Origin: Bacillota bacterium
Lineage (GTDB): Bacteria > Bacillota_I > Bacilli_A > Acholeplasmatales > Acholeplasmataceae
Reading direction: 5' to 3'
DNA: 6,682 nt
Assembly (NCBI GenBank): GCA_023458995.1
Contig: JAEWVV010000098.1
Location: 1 to 6,682, forward strand
The translations under genes were made by a program, and so were the position numbers. The notes below the pieces were generated by a model. That model made no database searches, was not told where the DNA came from, and worked only from the letters and a program-made list of their open reading frames with translations. Below, piece by piece: positions 1 through 6,682 of the stretch; positions within the stretch are counted from its first letter, which is position 1, and each line of letters begins with the position of its first letter.

Positions 1-3000
1 ATGGTGGGCTTACCGTTCTTCAAACGTTAACCTATGTCGATGGTCGTGATACAAAAACGGGTCCTACCTACATGGTGATTGCCGATAATACAAACCCTAA
101 TTTCTTTAGTATATCTAAAAATATTGACACAGCATCTAAAGCGAAACTTACTGATTATAATGTGCCACTCGAGGGTGTAAAAGTTGCCAAATTTTTTGTC
201 AAAATAAAATCTGGCACACCCATCACAGAAAACAATATTCAAATTAAGGCTAACGTACCAACTGCAGCTAACAGCAGTGGTGTTCAATATGCAGCAAGTT
301 CACTCGTTTCAACACCACTTGTTATTGGTACGGGTATTGAAACTATTGTGAGTGCTGACCTTGAAAACGTTAAGGTATCCGGTGTCTCTGGCACAATCCA
401 TTATAATAGTACAGTTGGCGTATCACCAGCAATCAATCAGGTTTCGATTTCGTATAAAGATTCATTACAACCGCTGAGCTTATCCATTACAAAAACAAGC
501 GAAAGTGCGTTAGTAACTCAATCTGGAGCAACTGCACCTTATAAAACAGGGGATAAGATCACCCTTTTTGTCGTTGATGGTGAAGGTGAGTCTTTTATCT
601 CAAAAACATACGAACTAACGTTAAGTGTATCTCAAGCAAGTTCCAATAATAGCTTAAGTAATCTAACGATTAATAAAGGAGAAATGTCTCCTGCATTTAG
701 TCCAGAAGTGACAGTATATGATATTAATCTTACCAATGCACAATCCGACTTAACGATAAATGCATATATCGATCCAGCTGATTTATCGCAATTAAACAAA
801 ACAACGATTTCAAAGACGTTTAATGTTGGTACCACCGTTGAAACATTTGTTGTTACTGCTGAAAATGGATCACAAAAAACATATACGATTAATGTTAACC
901 GTGAAGCACCATCGGGAAATAAAAACATTACATCTGTCTTTGTTTCAGGTAATGAAGCAACATTCAATGGTGATGTGAAGTATTCCTATGTTTTACCTGA
1001 AGCATCAACAAACTTTTCATTTAAAGTTTTATTAGAAGATCAAACAGCATCGATTCAATATAAGAAATCAACAGATTCAACGTATACAAACCTTATGCAT
1101 AATACAAACTCACAAACCATCCCTATCAGTTATAACCAAACGATTGATCTTGATGTGAAAGTAACTGCACAAGATGGTACATACGAAATGTATGTTGTTT
1201 CTGTCTTAAGAAGTCCATCGACGAATACAACACTATCCAATGTTAAAGTTGTTGAAGGATTATCTACAAATTCAATTACTCCCGTGAGTGGTGTATATAA
1301 ATATACACTATCATCCTCAGGTGCAGAAGAAATACAAATTCTTACAACAATTGATCCGCTTGCAACTGTAAAACTTGTTGATGCATCTGATCAAGAATTA
1401 ACCAATATGATGATCAATACATCATCACTTGGTGTTGGAACGCATTTATATCGCATTATTGTTACTGCACAAGATTCAGTTACAACACAAACCTATAATG
1501 TTGAAATCGTTAAGAAATCTGATTTAAAAGAAATTGTGACATCATCTATAACAGACAGAGACAATGGCTATCAAGTGATTAGCTTTGACACAGGTGATTA
1601 TGAATATAACAGCAGTACTTACACCTATATCTACCGTTTTGATTATAAGTATTCACGTATCCGTTATCAACTTACAACATCCTTAAAATCAACGATTACC
1701 GGTGATGGCTTTAAGCCAGGTGCTTTAGCAAATGAAGGTTATTTTGATATAACGTTATCAGATACAACACAAACACTTTCTATTAACGTTTTAGCTGAAG
1801 ATGGATCTGTTAGACAGTACACCGTATCCTTTGTGAGAAGAGCAGCTGATACAAAGAATAAATTAGATGACCTAAAGGTCAATGGTACAACGGTTGATGG
1901 GTTCTCACCAACGAAGTTTAATGGATATGATCGTATCATTTTCCCAGGAACAACAACATCTGTTTTCGTTGAAGGTGTTTTAGAAGATGGTAGCAAAGCA
2001 ACCATTAAGTACAATGGTGGAACATCACAACAAGTCTCATTAACACGTGGTGTAGTTAAAACAGTGACGATATTAGTCACTGCAGAAAATGGAACATCAA
2101 ATACGTATACATTAGAGATTGTTGCAGCAAATACGGATAACTCAATTCAAAACATCACATTTGATAATATCAATTTCTCATTTGACCCAGGTGTCACATC
2201 CTATACACTAAATGTCCCATTTACCAATACATTAACAAGTGTGACAGTCAATACACCTGCAGGTGCGAATTCAGTTGTTACAGGTAGTGGAGCGGAATCA
2301 CTTGCAGTCGGTAATAATACGTTAGTTGTTTATGCCGTTTCTGAAGCAGGTGTTAAAGGTGCTGAGTATGTCTTTAACATTACTAGAAATCAAGCAAGAA
2401 CAGAAAATATCTTACAATCACTTACTGTTGGAAGTTATGCACTTACACCAAGTTTTTCATCATCAGTATTAAATTACTTTGTCAGGGTTGATAATCAAAT
2501 CACAGAGGTGACTGTAAGTGCGGCAGTCCCACTTGATAATGGTTCAAGAGTTATTTCTGGCCCAGGTAAATATACACTTACAAGTGGAGCAACCAAAACA
2601 GTCAGTATTTTAGTTGAATCTGAAAGTGGAGTTATTAAAACATACACGGTTGATATTTTAAGAGCAAATGATATTTACTCATTTAATTCAATATCAATCG
2701 GTGGACAAGTTTATCTACCATCTCATTTTGATTTGTCTAGAGAGCTTCATTTATCATCATTACCTTTCTCAACGAAGTTTTTAACTGTATCTATTCAAAA
2801 GACAGATGAATTTGCAACAGTAACTGCACCTAAACTTTCATTAGCTGGAAATTGGGATTTAGTTGCTGGTGAAAATGTATTCACATTTAATGTGACTTCA
2901 CAAGCAGGTACTGTTGGACAAACATATACCGTATATGTCACCGTCAATGAACCAAATACCAATAATGATTTATCAAACTTAGAAGTATTACTTGGTGAAA

Positions 3001-6000
3001 CAAATCTCTTAGTGGATGACAAAGCATTTAGTGCATCAAAATTAACTTATCAAATTAGAGTGGATGCAAATATTACAGAATTAACGATTAATGCATCTGT
3101 TAATCCTGCACTGAATTCCACATACACAGGTGCAGGTGTTAAGACGTTAAGTTTAACAACACAAACATTTAATGTGGTTGTTACTGCAGAAAATGGTGTT
3201 CAAAAGACATATATTATTGAAGTAACCCGTAAAAACGATAATAACAAAATCGATGATATCGTAGTTGATCATTTTGAATCAGTTGTCTATAAGAATGATC
3301 AGTACACGTATAATTTAGGAACTGTATCCTATAGTACAAAATCAATATCATTTGATATCTTGTTAAATGATACAAGAGCTAAACTCTATGTTAACAATCA
3401 AGAAGTTAGCCGTGTATCAACTTATACACTAAAATCAGGTTTAAATACAATTACAGTTCATGCCGTTTCGGAGTTTGGTACGAAAGGTGCTACTTACACG
3501 TATACCATTACCCAAGAAGCCGCTAAGAAAGATGCAAGTCTTTCAAACTTAGAAGTCATGGCAGGAACAACGAACTTACTTGCTGATATCTTTAATCCAG
3601 CTGTTCTTTCTTATACCATGAGAGTGGATCGAAGTGTGACACAAGTTCAGTTGTTTGCAACACTAAAAGTCGGTGAAAACCAAACCTTATCGGGTGATAC
3701 AGGTAATCAACCTTTATCCATTGGAGTGAACATATTTAGAGTTACTGTAACAGCTGAAGATGGAGTAACCAAACAAACATACCTCATTGAAGTAACGAGA
3801 AAAAATGACATTCATGATATTCAAAATATCACAGTTGATGGTAAATCTATTAGTTTTGATCAAGAAACACTTACCTATACGTTAGAATCTGTTTTGTTTA
3901 CAAAACAATCAATCGTCATCCAAGCAACTCCGACTGATTCTTATGCAGTTGTTACTGGTAATGGAACCATGACCCTTAAAGATGGCATGAATTCATTTAC
4001 AGTTTATGCAACGAGTGACTTTGGTACTAAAGGTACTGTATATACAATTAATGTCGTTAGACAACAAGCAAATACTGCAAACAAACTATCCGATTTAGAA
4101 GTTTTAGTCGGTGGATCTGATGTTTTAGTTGGCGACCAAGTATTTAATGCAAGTAAAAATCTTTATCAATTACGAGTTGATAACACAGTCACATCAGTTA
4201 TTATAAATGCAACAGTTGATCCTCTTGACCGCTCAACAGTGACTGGATCAGGTTCGAAGAGCCTCGTATTAGGAGCAAACAGCTTTAATATCAGGGTTAA
4301 AGCTGAAGATGGAACAGAAAACACCTATGTGATTGAAGTGATGAGAGCTAATGATAATAACGAAATCGATAATATCGAAATCAGTTTATTTGAGAGCATC
4401 ATCTTTACTAAGACAACATATGCATATGCGTTAGGAAACGTTCCTTTCAGCATGAAGACACTTCATATGACAATTACACAAGCTGATCCAAGTGCAAAAC
4501 TCTATATTAATGGCGGACTTCAAACATCACCCTATACAATCACATTAAAATCAGGACTAAACACGATATCAGTTTATGCAGTTTCTGAATTTGGTACGAA
4601 AGGACAAACTTACACTTATACTTTAACTCAAGAAGCAGCTAAAACCAATGCAAACCTTGAATCACTCTCTGTCATGGCAGGAAGTTATAACTTACTTGAT
4701 GGTGTATTCAGTCCAAGTGTTCTTTCTTATTCGATGCGCGTTGACAGAAGTTTATCTCAAATTCAAATCAACGCAACCCTTAAGACAGGTCAAGGACAAA
4801 CTTTATCTGGTGATACCGGTAATCAGCCACTTTCTGTTGGTGTTAACACATTTAGAGTAACAGTCACGGCAGAAGACGGAATTACCAAACAGACTTATTT
4901 AATAGAAGTCATAAAGAAAAATGATAACAATATCATTCAAGATATCACTGTTGATGGTGAATCCATTAATTTTAATGCAGGTACTTTGACCTATACACTT
5001 CCATCAGTGACATTTGCTAAACAAACTATCACAATCCAAGGAGTAGCGGCTGATACATATGCAGTTGTTAGTGGAAATGGTGAAAAGACTTTAAAAGATG
5101 GACTTAATACATTTACAGTCTATGCAACAAGTGAATTTGGTACAAAAGGTACAACCTACACCATTAACATTGAACGTAAAGTAGCAAGTACACTAAACAA
5201 ACTATCTGATTTAGAAGTCCTTGTTGGTGGTTCTGATGTACTTATTGGAGATCAAGCATTTGATACCCATAAGAATCTTTACCAAATTAGAGTAAACAAT
5301 TCATTGACTTCATTAACCATTAACGCAAGCGTCAATCCATTAGACCGTTCATCAGTGACTGGTGCAGGTTCTAAGACACTCGTTCTTGGTTTAAACACAT
5401 TCAATGTGAAAGTTACTGCAGAAGATGGAACAGAAAATATCTATACCATTGAAGTCACACGTGCAAACGATGTTAACGACATTGAAAATATCGAAGTGTC
5501 ATCATTTGAAAGTACCATTTTTAGTAAGTCAACCTTAAGTTATGCGTTAGGTAACGTTCCTTTCAGTACAAAGACCTTAATCTTCGATATTGAAACACTC
5601 GATTCAAGTGCTAAGCTCTATATCAATGGTGTTATTCAAACATCACCCTATACCTATACATTGAAACAAGGATTAAACACCATTTCAATTTACGCCGTTT
5701 CTGAGTTTGGAACACAAGGTACTACTTATACCTACACAGTGACTCAAGAAGCAGCTAGAACAGATGCAAGTCTAGAAAACTTAAGCGTTATGGCAGGAGA
5801 AGTCAATCTCTTAGCTGGAACTTTCAGTCCATCTGTTTTATCTTATACAATGCGTGTAGATAGAAGCGTGTCACAAATCCAAATCAACCCAACACTTAAA
5901 GCTGGTCAGTATCAAACATTATCAGGTGATACAGGTAATCAGCCTATTTCAGTCGGTCTTAACACATTTAGAGTGACAGTAACCGCTGAAGATGGTACGA

Positions 6001-6682
6001 CTAAACAAACATACCTCATCGAAGTTACACGTAAAAATGATAACAATATCATTCAAAGTATGACTATTGATGGAGAATCTATTAGTTTTAACCAAACTAC
6101 ATTAACCTATACATTAGCTCCAGTATTGTACACAAAACAATCGATTAATATCGAAGCAGTAACAGCTGATTCATTTGCAGTTTTAACAGGAACTGGCGTC
6201 ATGACATTAAAAGATGGAATGAACTCATTTACTGTATTTGCAACAAGTGAATTTGGTACAAAAGGTAGTGTTTATACGATTAGTATTGAAAGACAACAAG
6301 CAAATACACTGAATAAACTATCTGATTTAGAAGTTTTAGTTGGTGGTGTTGATCTTTTAACAGGTGATCAAACATTTAATGCCGATAAAAACCTTTATCA
6401 AATCAGAGTGAACAATACAGTGACATCCATGACACTTAATGCAAGTGTTAACCCACTTGATCGTTCAACAGTTACAGGTGCTGGTACTAAGACTTTATCA
6501 CAACCAACACATAGCTTTAAAGTCACGGTAACATCAGAAAATGGAATTGCTAATGACTATGTCATTGAAGTTACACGTAAGAATAATAACTATAACATTT
6601 TAAATATTGCAGCAACAGGTTATTCATCTGTCATTTTTAATGCAAATACTTACGCCTATGATTTAGGACATGTCCCTTATAC
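1..6682 (+). CDS. Giant repetitive surface protein made of cadherin-like beta-sandwich modules (internal fragment, both ends missing)
   Basis: The frame beginning at base 3 is open to the right edge, giving 2226 codons without start or stop; bases 1-2 and 6681-6682 are parts of split codons. The protein is a tandem series of about 22 modules of 90-110 residues. Typical modules start with L-x-x-L-x-V-x-x-G, carry a central S/T-Y-x-[IM]-x-V strand, and end with T-A-E-[DN]-G, a Y-x-I-E-V strand and a closing R/K. That pattern fits the cadherin-like beta-sandwich family PF12733 (recalled consensus). The fragment has no Cys and one Trp, and is rich in Thr, Ser, Val and Asn, as expected for a secreted stalk protein. 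No signal peptide, transmembrane segment, LPxTG motif or catalytic motif is visible; such ends would lie outside. I infer a surface adhesin or envelope scaffold; the ligand is unknown. I am confident it is coding, fairly confident of the fold, and unsure of the function. Confidence 0.93.
3..356 (+). other. N-terminal side of the fragment: unassigned beta-rich segment
   Basis: Residues 1-118 lack the module signature seen later. They read as alternating hydrophobic/polar strands with loops rich in Gly, Asn, Thr and Pro, including a strand-like K-F-F-V-K-I-K around residues 64-70 followed by I-T-E-N-N-I-Q-I-K-A. The pattern of a hydrophobic F-x-V-K strand followed by a further strand is loosely like a cohesin-type or other Ig-like beta sandwich, but I cannot place it in a family. 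It precedes the module chain directly, so it is either the last part of an N-terminal functional domain or a very divergent module. Confidence 0.4.
357..1517 (+). other. Four diverged cadherin-like beta-sandwich modules
   Basis: Residues 119-505 divide into four modules by their closing strands. Residues 119-214 open with D-L-E-N-V-K-V-S-G and end in Y-E-L-T-L-S-V; this one is the least certain. Residues 215-300 open with L-S-N-L-T-I and close with T-A-E-N-G-S-Q-K-T-Y-T-I-N-V-N-R. Residues 301-403 close with T-A-Q-D-G-T-Y-E-M-Y-V-V-S-V-L-R. Residues 404-505 open with L-S-N-V-K-V and close with T-A-Q-D-S, then Y-N-V-E-I-V-K-K. They share the module skeleton but little else, and lengths vary from 86 to 103 residues, unlike the constant lengths downstream. 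They probably form the older, membrane-distal part of the stalk if the anchor is C-terminal; that orientation is an inference. Confidence 0.7.
1518..1859 (+). other. Atypical module with tyrosine-rich stretch, plus linker
   Basis: Residues 506-613 form a longer module of about 108 residues, ending in A-E-D-G-S-V-R-Q-Y-T-V-S-F-V-R-R, followed by a short linker (614-619). Its middle is unlike any other module here. Residues 533-555 hold eight Tyr (533, 535, 540, 542, 544, 548, 550, 555) and Phe546, with Asp, Arg and Lys between them, in a protein otherwise dominated by Thr, Ser, Val and Asn. The end signature shows it is still the same fold, so the aromatic segment is likely an altered strand-loop-strand rather than a separate domain. 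It could be a binding patch, which is inference only. Confidence 0.6.
1860..2966 (+). repeat. Diverged four-module block preceding the regular array
   Basis: Residues 620-988 (369 residues) hold four modules at approximately 620-709, 710-795, 796-887 and 888-988. Modules one and three are of the A/C kind (opening L-x-x-L-x-V, ending L-V-T-A-E-N-G or L-V-E-S-E-S-G). Modules two and four are of the B/D kind (V-Y-A-V-S-E-A-G-V-K-G and F-N-V-T-S-Q-A-G-T-V-G). The third carries P-L-D-x-x-S-x-V-I-S-G at residues 843-853, recalling the P-L-D-R-S-x-V-T-G of later A modules. The fourth carries the only Trp of the fragment (residue 951, bases 2853-2855). The block lies close to one array period upstream, but similarity is too low to assign each module firmly to A, B, C or D. 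Confidence 0.6.
2967..4082 (+). repeat. Four-module super-repeat, copy 1 (A-B-C-D, 372 residues)
   Basis: Residues 989-1360. A (989-1077) opens D-L-S-N-L-E-V-L-L-G and ends with T-A-E-N-G and I-I-E-V-T-R-K. B (1078-1177) opens N-D-N-N-K-I-D-D-I and contains A-K-L-Y-V-N and H-A-V-S-E-F-G-T-K-G. C (1178-1267) contains S-Y-T-M-R-V-D-R-S-V and L-S-G-D-T-G-N-Q-P (1229-1237). D (1268-1360) contains Y-A-V-V-T-G-N-G, L-K-D-G-M-N-S-F-T-V-Y-A-T-S and D-F-G-T-K-G. This is the most diverged of the three full copies: its A and B modules differ clearly from the others, while C is about 72 percent identical to C of copy 2 (65 of 90 positions, counted by hand). Confidence 0.88.
4083..5198 (+). repeat. Four-module super-repeat, copy 2 (A-B-C-D, 372 residues)
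   Basis: Residues 1361-1732, exactly 1116 bases after copy 1 begins, with all landmarks in register: A opens K-L-S-D-L-E-V-L-V-G-G (1361), B opens N-D-N-N-E-I-D-N-I (1450), C carries L-S-G-D-T-G-N-Q-P (1601-1609), and D opens N-D-N-N-I-I-Q-D-I (1640). A has the P-L-D-R-S-x-V-T-G loop. C is about 82 percent identical to C of copy 3 (74 of 90 positions, counted by hand). Module boundaries, lengths (89, 100, 90, 93) and linkers match copy 3 without any net insertion or deletion. Confidence 0.92.
5199..6314 (+). repeat. Four-module super-repeat, copy 3 (A-B-C-D, 372 residues)
   Basis: Residues 1733-2104, again exactly 1116 bases from the previous copy. A spans 1733-1821, B 1822-1921, C 1922-2011 (L-S-G-D-T-G-N-Q-P at 1973-1981) and D 2012-2104. 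It is closest to copy 2. Synonymous and conservative changes are spread throughout, so the duplication is not recent. Short blocks of identical DNA do remain: about 25 bases at the C-to-D junction (4921 versus 6037), and within the D module about 29 bases are shared between copies 2 and 3 (around 5123-5151 and 6239-6267). Both are spaced by 1116. Confidence 0.92.
6315..6682 (+). repeat. Four-module super-repeat, copy 4, cut by the window edge (A and start of B)
   Basis: Residues 2105-2226. A (2105-2193) begins K-L-S-D-L-E-V-L-V-G-G and keeps N-P-L-D-R-S-T-V-T-G-A-G, matching copies 2 and 3. After T-K-T-L (near residue 2164) it departs: S-Q-P-T-H-S-F replaces L-G-x-N-x-F, and the end reads T-S-E-N-G instead of T-A-E-D-G. 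The B start (2194-2226) is N-N-N-Y-N-I-L-N-I, with an unusual A-A-T-G-Y-S-S-V where other copies have an F-E-S element, so it is also more diverged. The regular array may therefore be fading out here, or entering another block. Confidence 0.85.

Noticed and set aside
1..30. ATG at base 1 as the start of the gene
   Set aside because: That ATG is in another frame, which meets TAA at bases 28-30. The real frame begins at base 3 and is already inside a protein.
36..65. RGD-type integrin-binding motif near residues 14-16
   Set aside because: The order is D-G-R-D, not R-G-D, and there is no other support for it.
27..3022. Four minus-strand open frames of 75-113 codons (27-287, 632-967, 1739-2080, 2795-3022)
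   Set aside because: All are antisense to the long coding frame. Their translations have no family resemblance, and they are scattered without operon spacing or convincing ribosome sites.
4648..4860. Plus-strand 70-codon open frame starting with ATG inside copy 2
   Set aside because: It lies in a different frame wholly inside the long open frame, over a region that repeats at 1116-base spacing as protein. The peptide shows no recognisable domain, so it is an out-of-frame shadow.
3..6680. Frameshift, pseudogene decay or in-frame stop within the repeats
   Set aside because: Frame-by-frame reading found no stop, and module landmarks keep register throughout, so the gene looks intact within the window.
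2967..6682. CRISPR array, transposon or other DNA-level repeat element
   Set aside because: The repeats are long, coding, in frame and diverged at synonymous positions. They are protein-domain repeats, with no short identical repeat-spacer pattern and no terminal inverted repeats.
2967..6682. Very recent duplication or assembly artefact creating the array
   Set aside because: Copies differ at many positions in DNA and protein, with identical stretches no longer than about 30 bases where I looked, so a collapsed or artificially duplicated assembly is unlikely.

Overview
The window holds a single giant gene fragment. One plus-strand reading frame, with its first full codon at base 3, stays open through all 2226 complete codons to the right edge. 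No start, stop, intergenic space, RNA gene or other gene is visible. I translated the whole frame by eye and met no in-frame TAA, TAG or TGA. The other frames contain only short antisense or out-of-frame shadows.

The product looks like an extracellular, all-beta, multi-domain protein. It is rich in Thr, Ser, Val and Asn, has no cysteine, and has one tryptophan (residue 951). It is a chain of about 22 modules of roughly 90-110 residues. Most end in a signature like T-A-E-[DN]-G-x-x-x-x-Y-x-I-x-V-x-R, and later modules open with L-x-x-L-x-V-x-x-G. This pattern matches the 'cadherin-like beta-sandwich' family (Pfam PF12733), common in large surface proteins of low-GC Gram-positive bacteria and their wall-less relatives. 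Family assignment is from recalled consensus, not a search.

Layout by residue (residue n starts at base 3n): 1-118, an unassigned beta-rich segment; 119-619, five strongly diverged modules, one with a tyrosine cluster; 620-988, four modules related to the later array but diverged; 989-2226, a regular higher-order array. In the array four distinct modules (A, B, C, D of 89, 100, 90 and 93 residues) form a unit of exactly 372 residues (1116 bases), present three times in full and starting a fourth time at the right edge. A resembles C and B resembles D, so the unit looks like a doubled two-module block. The two-module rhythm of about 183-190 residues extends upstream to about residue 620.

The organism is probably a bacterium with an AT-rich genome. 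Thr, Asn, Lys and Leu codons favour A/T endings, and both AGA and CGT are used for Arg. A low-GC Bacillota or Acholeplasma-like Mollicutes lineage would fit. The single Trp is TGG and no in-frame TGA occurs, which gives no sign of the Mycoplasma TGA=Trp code but is too little to decide. The likely role is a long, stalk-like surface adhesin or cell-envelope protein; the signal peptide, any binding head and any anchor must lie outside the window.
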